Source: Moellerella sp963519845 (GTDB lineage: Bacteria > Pseudomonadota > Gammaproteobacteria > Enterobacterales > Enterobacteriaceae). Taken from it: a DNA stretch of 64,000 nucleotides. The stretch spans positions 84,628 to 148,627 of the forward strand of contig CAUQNX010000009.1 of the NCBI GenBank assembly GCA_963519845.1, read 5' to 3'. The notes beneath the pieces were generated by a model. It was not told the origin of the DNA, ran no database searches, and saw only the letters and a program-made list of their open reading frames with translations. The position numbers and the translations under genes are program-made. Below, piece after piece: positions 34,677 through 42,642 of this stretch. Within the stretch, counting starts at the first letter, position 1; each line of letters starts with the position of its first letter.

Positions 34677-35678
34677 TTGCGTTATTATCAATTTAAGCCT
34701 TTTATTTTGATGTTACTGGCGGTCTATTTTAGTTTATTTTCAATAACGGGATGGACGGCAGCAACATCATTTAATGAAGCCAAAACATTATTACGTACTC
34801 AAGTCTATCATGACCAATCCAAAGGCGAAGAAGGCACACTCTATTGCGGATGCCAATGGACCTGGGTAGGTCAAACAGGGGGACGTGTTGATCTCGCTTC
34901 TTGTGGTTATCAGGTGAGGAAACAGCAGAGCCGAGCCGAGCGTATCGAGTGGGAACATATTGTACCCGCATGGGTTTTTGGTCATCAACGCCAATGTTGG
35001 CAACAGAGCGGTCGTAAAAACTGTATTGAACACGATGAGGTATTTCGTAAAATGGAAGGGGATATGCATAATTTAGCCCCTTCTATTGGTGAGGTTAATG
35101 GCGATCGCAGCAACCTGAGTTATAGCCAATTGCCCGCCGATACGACTTATCCCTATGGAATGTGTCGTAGCCGAGTTGACTTTAAGCAACGGGTATTTGA
35201 GCCACGTGATGAGGTAAAAGGACAGGTTGCTCGAGTCTATTTCTATATGCACGATCGCTATAATTTGTCCATGTCAAGCCAACAACAGCAACTGTTAATG
35301 GCATGGGATCAACTATATCCAGTAAGTGATTGGGAACGACTGCGCGATCAGCGTATTGCTAAGCAAACCGGCCAGCATAATCCCTTTGTAACGGGCGAAA
35401 TGAGTTGGACTTTGGGGCATAAAAATAGTGGGGAAGGTCTAACTAATGCAGCTTCAGTCAATATAAACTCAAATAATGCCAAATTAAATAATACTTCGCC
35501 AGTTTTAAAAAAGGTGAGTAAACAGCAAGCTATTAAAGGAAATATGAATAGTAAGATTTATCATCTGTCTCATTGCTCAGGTTATAAAAGCCTATTAAAT
35601 AAAAATGCTGTTTTTTTTGCCAGTGAATCCGCAGCACAAAAAGCAGGATATCGATTAGCTAAAAATTGTAAACCATAA
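34677..35678 (+). CDS. endA: Endonuclease I (EndA/NucM family) with C-terminal Ada-like metal-binding tail
   Basis: The 333-residue protein starts at a TTG at 34677 with AGGTGG about seven bases upstream. Starting at the next ATG (34710) would lose the positive charges of the signal peptide (RYYQFKPFILMLLAVYFSLF). The nuclease core shows IEWEHIVPAWVFG and DMHNLAPSIGEVNGDRSN, the beta-beta-alpha-metal signature of periplasmic EndA. A Ser/Asn-rich linker leads to a C-terminal domain of about 45 residues (KIYHLSHCSGYKSL, then FFASESAAQKAGYRLAKNC) resembling the Ada zinc-binding module. EndA normally degrades incoming double-stranded DNA in the periplasm; the tail is an extra found in only some relatives. 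Confidence 0.9.
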   Translation: MRYYQFKPFILMLLAVYFSLFSITGWTAATSFNEAKTLLRTQVYHDQSKGEEGTLYCGCQWTWVGQTGGRVDLASCGYQVRKQQSRAERIEWEHIVPAWVFGHQRQCWQQSGRKNCIEHDEVFRKMEGDMHNLAPSIGEVNGDRSNLSYSQLPADTTYPYGMCRSRVDFKQRVFEPRDEVKGQVARVYFYMHDRYNLSMSSQQQQLLMAWDQLYPVSDWERLRDQRIAKQTGQHNPFVTGEMSWTLGHKNSGEGLTNAASVNINSNNAKLNNTSPVLKKVSKQQAIKGNMNSKIYHLSHCSGYKSLLNKNAVFFASESAAQKAGYRLAKNCKP

Positions 35679-35761
35679 ATAGAATTTATTATAAGTTTAA
35701 AGTCTATGAGCCATGAGTATTGGTGATTAGGGCGTTTAATGATGATAATAAAATTTTCAAC

Positions 35762-35779
35762 TTGTCATATTGCTGTCAT
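35762..35779 (+). promoter_or_regulatory. PhoB-type Pho box upstream of phoH
   Basis: TTGTCATATTGCTGTCAT is two 7-base direct repeats (TTGTCAT and CTGTCAT) with a 4-base spacer, the exact layout of PhoB boxes. A -10 element cannot be fixed with certainty; TATCAT at 35801 is the best match to consensus but lies far downstream. Phosphate-starvation control fits phoH in E. coli. Confidence 0.8.
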
Positions 35780-35823
35780 ATTTATTTATTAGTTTAGCCT
35801 TATCATCTTTTAAGGAGAGACTC

Positions 35824-35925
35824 ATGAATAAAGAAAAGAAACTAATTAACCATCAGACCGGTTATCTAGCCATCACCAGATATTGTGGTGGAATAGATAA
35901 TCGGTCTTTTTATTATAAAAGATAA
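35824..35925 (+). CDS. Possible 33-residue leader ORF before phoH
   Basis: An ATG at 35824 follows a strong AAGGAG element by seven bases and opens a 33-codon frame (MNKEKKLINHQTGYLAITRY, then 13 more residues). It lies downstream of the Pho box and upstream of phoH. Its second half is also the sequence of a terminator-like hairpin, so ribosomes translating it would disrupt the hairpin. It could be a regulatory leader peptide or a small Pho-induced protein. No similarity is claimed. Confidence 0.5.
   Translation: MNKEKKLINHQTGYLAITRYCGGIDNRSFYYKR
35856..35911 (+). terminator. Terminator/attenuator-like hairpin in the phoH leader
   Basis: GACCGGTTATCTA (35856-35868) pairs with TAGATAATCGGTC (35894-35906) over 13 bp with one G-T pair; an inner CCATCAC/GTGGTGG pairing extends the stem, and TTTTT follows at once. 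The first arm can instead pair with ATAGTCGGTC at 35982-35991 (10 bp, two G-T pairs), a possible antiterminator. Confidence 0.65.
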
Positions 35926-36032
35926 ACCCTAATTTATTGATTGTAACCAATGAGCTTGAAGGGAGCTCCTCTCTGTGCTGAATAGTCGGTCATTTGAATT
36001 GACAACCTAGCTGCCAATGAAAGGTAAATACT

Positions 36033-36824
36033 ATGAGTAGACAGAAAGCTGTAGCAAAATCACGCCGCGACATCAAACGCACTTCACGTAAAGACAATCA
36101 TACTGGGCGTTATAATGAGCCAACAAATGTGGCTTCTTTCGCCGATTTTAGCGGTATTGAGTCCATTGGTATGGCAAAGGAAGGGCGCGATCGTTCGCCA
36201 ATTACAGCAAGGAATGAGGCACAAAAAGAGTATATCGATGCGATAAAATGGAAAAAATTGATTTTTGCTAATGGTGAAGCGGGTTGTGGTAAAACATTTA
36301 TCAGTACCGCTCTCGCTGCCGATGCGCTGATTAATAAGGATATTAGTCGTATTATTGTTACACGTCCGGTTCTGCAAGCTGAAGAGGATTTGGGTTTTTT
36401 ACCCGGCGATATGGCCGACAAGTTCGCTCCCTATTTTCGACCCGTTTATGACGTACTTGTTAAACGTTTAGGTTACTCATTTTTGCAATATTGTTTAAGA
36501 CCCGAAATCGGTAAAGTGGAGATATCTCCCTTCGCCTATATGCGCGGGCGTACCTTTGAAAATGCGGTCGTGATATTAGATGAAGCGCAGAATGTGACCG
36601 TGAGCCAGATGAAGATGTTTTTAACTCGGTTGGGTGAAAATGTGACGGTGATTGTTAACGGTGATGTCACACAATGCGATTTACCATCATCCAGCCGCTC
36701 TGGATTGGCCGATGCGCTCCAGCGTTTCAGTAGTGATGAGAAGGTCTCTATCGTCAATTTTGGTATGGACGATTGTGTCCGTTCCGAGCTCTGCCACCGT
36801 GCCTTAATGGCCTATAATCGCTAG
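36033..36824 (+). CDS. phoH: PhoH family ATPase
   Basis: This 263-residue protein is very like E. coli PhoH. It begins SRQKAVAKSRRDIKR, has Walker A GEAGCGKT at about residue 80, then RIIVTRPVLQAEEDLGFLPG, Walker B VVILDEAQNVT and NGDVTQCDLP. PhoH is a cytoplasmic P-loop ATPase related to SF1 helicase cores; its precise role is unsettled, possibly RNA-related. The Pho box, small leader frame and hairpin upstream point to phosphate-responsive expression. The gene stands alone; the hairpin after it seems to serve mainly the convergent gene. Confidence 0.94.
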   Translation: MSRQKAVAKSRRDIKRTSRKDNHTGRYNEPTNVASFADFSGIESIGMAKEGRDRSPITARNEAQKEYIDAIKWKKLIFANGEAGCGKTFISTALAADALINKDISRIIVTRPVLQAEEDLGFLPGDMADKFAPYFRPVYDVLVKRLGYSFLQYCLRPEIGKVEISPFAYMRGRTFENAVVILDEAQNVTVSQMKMFLTRLGENVTVIVNGDVTQCDLPSSSRSGLADALQRFSSDEKVSIVNFGMDDCVRSELCHRALMAYNR

Positions 36825-36855
36825 TCTGGTTAAATCGGGTTTGATCCTAATAAAT

Positions 36856-36879
36856 AAGGCTCTTATGGGTAAGAGCCTT
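36856..36879. terminator. Hairpin between phoH and the siderophore reductase gene
   Basis: AAGGCTCTTA and TAAGAGCCTT form a perfect 10-bp stem with a 4-base loop. On the minus strand it is followed by ATTTATTA, so it best serves the convergent gene at 36908; on the plus strand the tail is poor. Confidence 0.8.
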
Positions 36880-36907
36880 GATACCTGAATGTGATCAGTC
36901 GATCTAA

Positions 36908-37744
36908 TTATGAGTCTGGGTTATCCATCACATCATGACGCATTTGGTGATAACCCTCTTCATCATAACCATGTCTCCAGTAGGGAATAGCATAGATTTG
37001 ATGGCGATCATATCCCTTATCACGGCGAATATAGCGACGTAATACTTTGATGATCTGATCTTCTCCCGCTATCCAGAATGACACATCTTCTGCTGGCAGA
37101 GTCCATGATTTAAAATGGTTAATCAGTTGTTCAGTTGCCGTAATATCACCGCATACCCAGATAATCTCGATACCTGCTGGCGCACTCAGAGTTTGAATGT
37201 CGGTATCATGATCAACACGTATCACCACTTTACCTTGGGCACTTGGCTGCATTTTTTCGAGTAATGCCGCAATTGCAGGTAAGGAGCTTGGGTCACCGGC
37301 CATAAAGTAGTTTGCGGCTTGAGGGAGTAGTGGGTCAGGACCACCGGGATTGCTGATCCCTAGCCAATGGCCTGGTTTAGCGTCGCGCGCAAATAGATAG
37401 GCAGGGCCTTCGATTCCATCATGCATTGCAAATTCGATATCGATTTCACGCATTTCTGGTCGAATTGCCCGTACTGTATAGGTTCTAACGATAGCTCGCG
37501 TTTTTCCTTCTGGCCACATAGGCCCTTTAGGACCGAGAGTTGGCACTGTTGGTTGCTCATTAGGATCAAGAGAGAGAAAAATCTTCAGATGACCCCCTTC
37601 GCAATCGGTCGGATAGTCGGCCAGCTTATTACCCGTAAAAGTGATACATCGGATCGCAGGACTAATATCTGATATAGATTTGACTTGAATTAGCTGCGGA
37701 GGCGCTGGACGGTAGATGCTTTTTTCTGGGGTAGGGGCTGCCAC
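36908..37744 (-). CDS. Siderophore-interacting protein (ferric-siderophore reductase, ViuB/YqjH family)
   Basis: This 278-residue flavoprotein has the FAD-binding SIP N-terminal domain (IRCITFTGNKLADYP, GGHLKIFLSLD, then RTYTVRAIRPEMREIDIEF). The C-terminal NAD(P)H-binding SIP domain follows (YFMAGDPSSLPAIAALLEKM, VSFWIAGEDQIIKVLRRYIR). It would release iron from imported ferric siderophores in the cytoplasm by reduction. A near-consensus Fur box lies 38 bases upstream, so iron starvation should induce it. No siderophore synthesis or uptake genes lie nearby in this window, so it probably works with loci elsewhere. Confidence 0.92.
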   Translation of the reverse strand: MAAPTPEKSIYRPAPPQLIQVKSISDISPAIRCITFTGNKLADYPTDCEGGHLKIFLSLDPNEQPTVPTLGPKGPMWPEGKTRAIVRTYTVRAIRPEMREIDIEFAMHDGIEGPAYLFARDAKPGHWLGISNPGGPDPLLPQAANYFMAGDPSSLPAIAALLEKMQPSAQGKVVIRVDHDTDIQTLSAPAGIEIIWVCGDITATEQLINHFKSWTLPAEDVSFWIAGEDQIIKVLRRYIRRDKGYDRHQIYAIPYWRHGYDEEGYHQMRHDVMDNPDS

Positions 37745-37781
37745 AGAGAGACTCCTTAATTTCTGACAATATTATAATAAT

Positions 37782-37800
37782 GGGAACTATTATCATTATC
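37782..37800 (-). promoter_or_regulatory. Fur box upstream of the siderophore reductase gene
   Basis: On the minus strand the 19-mer starting GATAATGATAATAGTT matches 15 of 19 positions of the Fur consensus GATAATGATAATCATTATC by my count. It lies 38 bases before the start codon, the right place to block transcription when iron is plentiful. Confidence 0.8.
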
Positions 37801-37849
37801 ATATCATAAAAATTCTCAATAGGAATCTGTGTATTTAAGAGTGGAAATA

Positions 37850-37876
37850 AATTCACCGACGCTAGGTCGGTGAATT
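37850..37876 (-). terminator. Terminator of the cio operon
   Basis: AATTCACCGAC (37850-37860) and GTCGGTGAATT (37866-37876) form a perfect 11-bp stem with a 5-base loop. On the minus strand TATTTCC follows. It lies just after the DUF2474 gene. Confidence 0.82.
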
Positions 37877-37882
37877 AGGGGA

Positions 37883-38059
37883 CTATTTAACTTTCATACC
37901 CGCTGCTGTCATCAGAAAACGGAAGAATAAAGAGACAGCAAACAAGGCTAAAACACTGGATGACCAAAGGATCACCATCCAACCTAACTTCTTCCACAGA
38001 GGGGAAGGTGTAGGATCAATGATAGCCTTGGTCGTGGTTAATTTTTCCTCGGAAGACAT
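37883..38059 (-). CDS. DUF2474 small membrane protein of the bd-type oxidase
   Basis: A 58-residue protein read from the ATG at 38059, overlapping the oxidase subunit II gene by 44 bases. It begins MSSEEKLTTTKAIIDPTP and contains PLWKKLGWMVILWSSS, one membrane helix, then FRFLMTAAGMKVK. This matches DUF2474, the tiny third gene commonly found after cioAB (CydAB-like, cyanide-insensitive) operons, functionally comparable to CydX/CioZ. It should sit in the inner membrane with the oxidase and aid its assembly or stability. The operon terminator follows directly. Confidence 0.85.
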   Translation of the reverse strand: MSSEEKLTTTKAIIDPTPSPLWKKLGWMVILWSSSVLALFAVSLFFRFLMTAAGMKVK

Positions 38060-39026
38060 AATAACTCCAATAGGTATAGACTAGGATCACAGGGATAATA
38101 AATAGCGCGCCAACTAACATAAAGCCAAGACTTTGTGGTGGACCCGCGGCATCTCTAAAGCTAATCATAGGTGGGATCAGATGTGGCCAAATGCTGATAC
38201 CTAATCCAGTAAAGCCCAGAAAAATCATAAAGAGTGGCGCCAAAAAGGCCATATGATCGTTTTTTTGCTGTTTTGCCGTGCGTAAAATCAACCAAGCACA
38301 TAACAGGACTAATAGTGGAACAGGTAAAAAGAAGAACAGATTGGGTAACGTAAACCAACGTTCAGCAATCGTTTGATTGAGCATGGGTGTCCAGATACTA
38401 ATAATAGCAACAACAACCATCATCAGTAGGGTCAACGGACGGATCACCTTAAACATCGCTTGTCGTAAATGGCCTTCTGTTTTCATAATCAGCCAGCCGC
38501 AACCCAGTAAAGCATAGGCAACGACTAAGCCAAAACCACAAAATAGTGGGAAGGGTGAGAACCAATCAAAATAGCCACCGGCATACACGCGATTTTCCAC
38601 TGGGAAACCTTGAATAAAGGCACCGACCACAACACCTTGTACAAAAGTGGTGATAATAGAGCCCCAAATAAAGGCCTGATCCCAAATAGGGCGGTGGCTT
38701 TTATCGGCTCTAAAACGGAACTCAAATGCCACGCCTCTAAAAATCAATGCCAGTAACATAACAGTTAGCGGAATAGAGAGGGCATCAAGCACAATCGCAT
38801 AGGCCAATGGGAAAGCACCAAATAGCGCTGCACCACCTAGAACTAGCCAAGTTTCGTTACCATCCCAGACGGGAGCAACGCTGTTCATCATCAGATCGCG
38901 GTCATCGCCATCTTTTACCACAGGGTAGAGAATGCCGATTCCAAGGTCGAATCCATCCATCATAATGTACATCATGATGCTGAATACGATAATAATGAAC
39001 CAGATCAGGGGTAAATCAATGCCCAT
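38016..39026 (-). CDS. cioB: Cytochrome bd-type (cyanide-insensitive) quinol oxidase subunit II
   Basis: This 336-residue membrane protein has the CydB/CioB features: LIWFIIIVFSIMMYIMMDGFDLG at the start, PVWDGNETWLVLGGAALFGAFP after it, and eight to nine membrane helices in total. It forms the heterodimer with subunit I, oxidising quinol and reducing oxygen to water at the inner membrane without proton pumping. It overlaps subunit I by 11 bases and the DUF2474 gene by 44, so all three are coupled. The DUF2474 partner favours the cyanide-insensitive CIO branch; with this branch cydB is an acceptable alternative name. Confidence 0.9.
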   Translation of the reverse strand: MGIDLPLIWFIIIVFSIMMYIMMDGFDLGIGILYPVVKDGDDRDLMMNSVAPVWDGNETWLVLGGAALFGAFPLAYAIVLDALSIPLTVMLLALIFRGVAFEFRFRADKSHRPIWDQAFIWGSIITTFVQGVVVGAFIQGFPVENRVYAGGYFDWFSPFPLFCGFGLVVAYALLGCGWLIMKTEGHLRQAMFKVIRPLTLLMMVVVAIISIWTPMLNQTIAERWFTLPNLFFFLPVPLLVLLCAWLILRTAKQQKNDHMAFLAPLFMIFLGFTGLGISIWPHLIPPMISFRDAAGPPQSLGFMLVGALFIIPVILVYTYWSYYVFRGKINHDQGYH

Positions 39027-40353
39027 TAGAGACCTCCTCTTTGATGCCCATACGAATGAGTTTCATCATATATAGGTAGCCGATACCAAATACGCCGCCA
39101 TAAACTATAATAAAGGCTAATAACGTAATGCTCATATGCATCTCTCCATGAGCACTGACGGCGTCTGCGGTGCGTTGTAATCCATAGACCACCCAAGGTT
39201 GACGGCCAATTTCTGTGGTAAACCAACCAGCCAGAATAGCGATTAAACCTGAGGGCGCCATTACCAGCATAAAGCGTAAAAAGGCTTTTGATTCATAGAG
39301 GCGTTTACGATAGCGCAGCCATACACCCAGTACACCCGCTGCAATCATCAACATGCCCAGTCCAACCATGACACGGAATGACCAGAAAACCATAAAGACG
39401 TTAGGACGATCTTCTGCTGGCCACTCTTTTAACGCAGGGACTTGTTTATCAAGGCTATGGGTTAAAATTAGGCTGGCAAGATAAGGGATCTCGATAGCGT
39501 ATTCGGTTTTTTCTTTCTCCATATTAGGAATACCGAATAGGATCAAAGGAGTGGCTTCACCGGGTTTGTTTTCCCAATGGCCTTCCATCGCCGCCACTTT
39601 TAACGGCTGATGTTTTAAGGTATTTAATCCGTGCGCATCACCAATAACGGCTTGCAAGGGGGCTAAAATCAAGATCAGCCACAAAGACATTGAGAACATC
39701 TTTTTCATGGCGCTTGATTTGTTGCCTTTCAGTAGGTGCCAAGCTGCTGAAGCACCAATAAAGAAAGCCGAGGCCAAGAAGGCAGCGGTCGTCATATGGA
39801 ATAATCGATAAGGGAAGGATGGGTTGAAGATAACTGCAAACCAATCAACCGGAACTAATTGATTATTAATGATTTCATAGCCTTGAGGCGTCTGCATAAA
39901 GCTGTTGGAAGCCAAGATCCAAAATGTCGACATCAGGGTGCCTAAGGCCACCATACAGGTAGCAAAAAAGTGCAGTTTTTTGCCGACACGATCCCAACCA
40001 AATAGCATAACGCCGAGGAAACCAGCCTCTAAGAAGAAGGCGGTGAGTACTTCATAGGTGAGCAATGGACCGGTAATAGATCCGGCGAAATCAGAGAATA
40101 AACTCCAGTTTGTACCGAATTGATAGGCCATGACGACGCCAGAGACAACACCCATACCAAAATTGACTGCAAATATTTTCGCCCAAAAGTCAAACAATTT
40201 TTTGTAGTCTTGATTGCGAGTTTTTAGCCACATGCCTTCTAAAATAGCAAGGTAGCTGGCTAACCCTATTGTAATTGCTGGAAAAATAATATGAAACGAG
40301 ATCGTAAACGCGAATTGGATACGAGCAAGTTCCAGGGCACTTAATCCGAACAT
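39016..40353 (-). CDS. cioA: Cytochrome bd-type (cyanide-insensitive) quinol oxidase subunit I
   Basis: The start is the ATG at 40353, with AGAGGA upstream, giving 445 residues that begin MFGLSALELARIQFAFTISF. Haem-ligand candidates are the histidine in SFHIIFPAIT, the histidine in YRLFHMTTAAF and the methionine in FWSFRVMVGLGM. The GRQPWVVYGLQRT motif is typical of the family. The Q loop between helices 6 and 7 is short, as in CIO-type rather than E. coli CydA. The gene is divergent from a MocR-type regulator, and the 124-base gap contains two repeated boxes that could control it. Confidence 0.92.
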   Translation of the reverse strand: MFGLSALELARIQFAFTISFHIIFPAITIGLASYLAILEGMWLKTRNQDYKKLFDFWAKIFAVNFGMGVVSGVVMAYQFGTNWSLFSDFAGSITGPLLTYEVLTAFFLEAGFLGVMLFGWDRVGKKLHFFATCMVALGTLMSTFWILASNSFMQTPQGYEIINNQLVPVDWFAVIFNPSFPYRLFHMTTAAFLASAFFIGASAAWHLLKGNKSSAMKKMFSMSLWLILILAPLQAVIGDAHGLNTLKHQPLKVAAMEGHWENKPGEATPLILFGIPNMEKEKTEYAIEIPYLASLILTHSLDKQVPALKEWPAEDRPNVFMVFWSFRVMVGLGMLMIAAGVLGVWLRYRKRLYESKAFLRFMLVMAPSGLIAILAGWFTTEIGRQPWVVYGLQRTADAVSAHGEMHMSITLLAFIIVYGGVFGIGYLYMMKLIRMGIKEEVSNGH

Positions 40354-40420
40354 AGTGTCCTCTATAATTGTATAAAAAAACGCAGATGAAAGTGTGGATA
40401 AGTAGACCATGAGACGATAA

Positions 40421-40461
40421 ACTATAATAGTAACAATTTATCGGTTGTTAACTATAACAGT
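40421..40461. promoter_or_regulatory. Two ACTATAAYAGT boxes between cioA and the MocR-type gene
   Basis: ACTATAATAGT at 40421-40431 is a perfect 11-bp palindrome; ACTATAACAGT at 40451-40461 is the same with one change. The copies are 30 bp apart, about three helical turns, in direct orientation. MocR/PdxR-type regulators typically bind paired sites near their own start; this fits autoregulation, and possibly control of cioA. Confidence 0.6.
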
Positions 40462-40477
40462 TCAAGGTAGGACCATA

Positions 40478-41932
40478 ATGACACGATATGAGAAATTGGC
40501 ATCTCAAATACGCCAACAAATAGAAGATGATATTTGGCAAGTGGGTGATCGATTACCATCACTCAGAGAAAGTGTCAAGCAGTCAGGTCTCAGCTTAATG
40601 ACCGTAGTGCAGGCATATCAATTACTTGAAAGCCAAGGATGGATAGTAGCACGTCCACAGTCGGGGTACTATGTTGCAAACCGAACTTCCGCTTTTGCCG
40701 CCGCGAAAGGGGGAAAAGGGCTGCATTTAAGTGAAAATGTAGAAATTAACGCCTCCATTTTTGGCGTGCTGCAAGCCTGTAAAGATCCCGACATCATTCC
40801 TTTTGGTTCTGCATTTCCAGAACCTGCGCTGATGAGTGAACCTAAATTAGCCAAAGCCTTGGCCACAGTTGCCCGCCGTTTTACTAAATCCAGCGCGATT
40901 GCCAACTTGCCACCGGGTAATGAAAAGCTTCGTCGTAATATTGCCCAGCGATATGCAATGCAAGGAATACATGTATCACCTGATGAAATAGTGATCACCG
41001 CGGGAGCGATGGAGTCATTAAGTTTTAGTTTGCAATCGGTCACTGAACCGGGGGATTGGGTCGTTATCGAATCACCGGCTTTTTATGGTTCACTACAAGC
41101 CATTGAACGGCTTAAATTGAAAGCGGTCGCCATTAAGACCGATCCGATTTTTGGTCTCGATCTTGATGCACTTGAAGAGGTGGTTCAAAATTATCCGATT
41201 AAAGCCTGTTGGTTAATGACTCACTTTCAAAATCCATTGGGTGGAACTATTCCGCCAGTCAATAAAAAGCGTCTGGTCAATATATTGAATCAGCATAAGG
41301 TTGTATTAATAGAAGACGATGTTTATGGCGAGTTATATTTTGGTAATCAGCAGCCCGTTGCTGCAAAAAGTCTTGATACCGAAAATAACTTCTTCCACTG
41401 CTCATCATTTTCTAAATGCCTAGCGCCGGGATTTCGAGTGGGTTGGGTTGCTGCGGGTAAACATGCGACGAAAATTCAGCATCTACAAATGATGAGTACC
41501 GTATCAGCTAGTGTACCGACTCAATTGGCTATCGCAGAATATCTTTCAGAAGGTGGTTATGATAATCATCTAAGAAAATTGCGTACCACACTGGAGCAGC
41601 GTCAGCATAGATTATTAACGGCAGTGGCACAATATTTACCCAAAACAGTTAAAGTCAATTCCCCCAAAGGTGGTTATTTCTTATGGTTAGAATTTGAACC
41701 TCCTTTTAATGCTGTACGCTTATATCAATTGGCACTAAAAGAGGGAATTAGCATTGCGCCTGGCAGTATGTTCTCTACCAGTAATCAATTTAATCATGCT
41801 TTTAGATTAAATTTTTCTTTTGCTTGGAGCGACCAATTAGAGGAAGCGATGAAGACATTAGGGCGTTTATGTCATTTACTGATTGATGAGAAAGGCGCTA
41901 GTCACACTTTTGACAGTAATTTATTGCGATAG
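40478..41932 (+). CDS. MocR/PdxR-type regulator: GntR HTH fused to PLP aminotransferase-like domain
   Basis: The start is the ATG at 40478 after AAGGTAGGA, giving 484 residues. An N-terminal GntR winged helix (YEKLASQIRQQIEDDIWQVG, then DRLPSLRESVKQSGLSLMTV) is joined by a linker to a fold-type I aminotransferase domain. The PLP lysine is in SSFSKCLAPGFRVGW, and an NP substrate-region element (THFQNPLGGTIPP) is also present. Such proteins mostly act as transcription factors sensing PLP or an amino-compound rather than as enzymes. It is divergent from the cio operon, and paired boxes lie between them. Its target could be the oxidase, HutD/Ves or itself. Confidence 0.9.
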   Translation: MTRYEKLASQIRQQIEDDIWQVGDRLPSLRESVKQSGLSLMTVVQAYQLLESQGWIVARPQSGYYVANRTSAFAAAKGGKGLHLSENVEINASIFGVLQACKDPDIIPFGSAFPEPALMSEPKLAKALATVARRFTKSSAIANLPPGNEKLRRNIAQRYAMQGIHVSPDEIVITAGAMESLSFSLQSVTEPGDWVVIESPAFYGSLQAIERLKLKAVAIKTDPIFGLDLDALEEVVQNYPIKACWLMTHFQNPLGGTIPPVNKKRLVNILNQHKVVLIEDDVYGELYFGNQQPVAAKSLDTENNFFHCSSFSKCLAPGFRVGWVAAGKHATKIQHLQMMSTVSASVPTQLAIAEYLSEGGYDNHLRKLRTTLEQRQHRLLTAVAQYLPKTVKVNSPKGGYFLWLEFEPPFNAVRLYQLALKEGISIAPGSMFSTSNQFNHAFRLNFSFAWSDQLEEAMKTLGRLCHLLIDEKGASHTFDSNLLR

Positions 41933-42015
41933 TGGTAAGACTTTGCGATTCTGTTAATTGGTTACAATTAGTAACCAATTAAATAATAAAGAAAATCCAT
42001 CTCACAGGAGAACAA

Positions 42016-42591
42016 ATGAAAATTAAATGTTTCGATTATTCAGATCTACCTGTGAAATATCTACCCAATGAGCAAGGTGAAATCCGTGATATTGTTTATT
42101 GGCCAGTGTCATCGGATTTCTCATGGTGTGCCTCATTTTTCGCTGTACAGGCAACAACAAGATTAGACTCTATTGCCAATATTGATCGCTATATATTGAT
42201 GCTGGAGGGCGAACAGCTTACGCTATTATGCGATGATGGTATTGAATATAAAACTCGCAAACAAGCTTTGCCATTATCATGTCGTGGAGAAGATGGCATC
42301 TCCATTATTGCTGATGGTATTACGCCAATTCTTAGCCTTAATCTGATGGTCCGACATCACTGCTGGACACCAAAATTTAGCATTATCTCTAGCGCTCAGC
42401 GTCTACCTCAAAGTGCTGCAGGTATTCTTTTTAGTTTGGAAGGTGAGTGGCATGTACAGGGTGCAAACTGTAATTCCCTAAAAAAATATCAAGGCGGCTG
42501 GTGGTTGCCGGATATTCGCGAAGGTGTAGTGACCCCCGTATCGCCACAAACTGATAATAAAATGCTGTGGATTGATCTCGTTCCTGATTAA
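42016..42591 (+). CDS. HutD/Ves-family cupin protein
   Basis: This 191-residue protein has the HutD/Ves pattern: an N-terminal SSDFSWCASFFAVQATTRLD segment, then FSxxxxxDRYILMLEGEQLTL-like sequence with RYILMLEG, and a mid-region LSLNLMVRHHCWTPKFS. Ves was described as an environmental stress-induced protein in E. coli; HutD is linked to histidine use in pseudomonads. The biochemical function is not settled. AGGAG lies 9 bases before the ATG. It follows the MocR-type gene by 83 bases on the same strand and may be controlled with it. A perfect 15-bp hairpin marks its end. Confidence 0.82.
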   Translation: MKIKCFDYSDLPVKYLPNEQGEIRDIVYWPVSSDFSWCASFFAVQATTRLDSIANIDRYILMLEGEQLTLLCDDGIEYKTRKQALPLSCRGEDGISIIADGITPILSLNLMVRHHCWTPKFSIISSAQRLPQSAAGILFSLEGEWHVQGANCNSLKKYQGGWWLPDIREGVVTPVSPQTDNKMLWIDLVPD

Positions 42592-42599
42592 TTATTATG

Positions 42600-42642
42600 G
42601 ACATTAGCTATCATGGATATTCATCTAATGATAGCTAATGTC
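42600..42642 (+). terminator. 15-bp perfect hairpin after the HutD/Ves gene
   Basis: GACATTAGCTATCAT (42600-42614) and ATGATAGCTAATGTC (42628-42642) are exact complements with a 13-base loop, 8 bases past the stop. The tail ATTCTCTACTTTATAG is only moderately T-rich. The remaining DNA up to 42971 (AT-rich) shows no gene. Confidence 0.7.

Noticed and set aside
35941..36032. Possible yybP-ykoY-like manganese riboswitch before phoH
   Set aside because: A GGGAG/CTCC segment looked suggestive, but the conserved riboswitch loops are not present; the hairpin switch described above explains the region better.
36084..36421. Minus-strand frames inside phoH
   Set aside because: Antisense shadows of a highly conserved gene; no ribosome-binding site or motif.
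40354..40410. 19-residue N-terminal extension of the oxidase subunit I
   Set aside because: The family start MFGLSALELARIQF at 40353 has a good ribosome-binding site; the extension lies in the regulatory gap.
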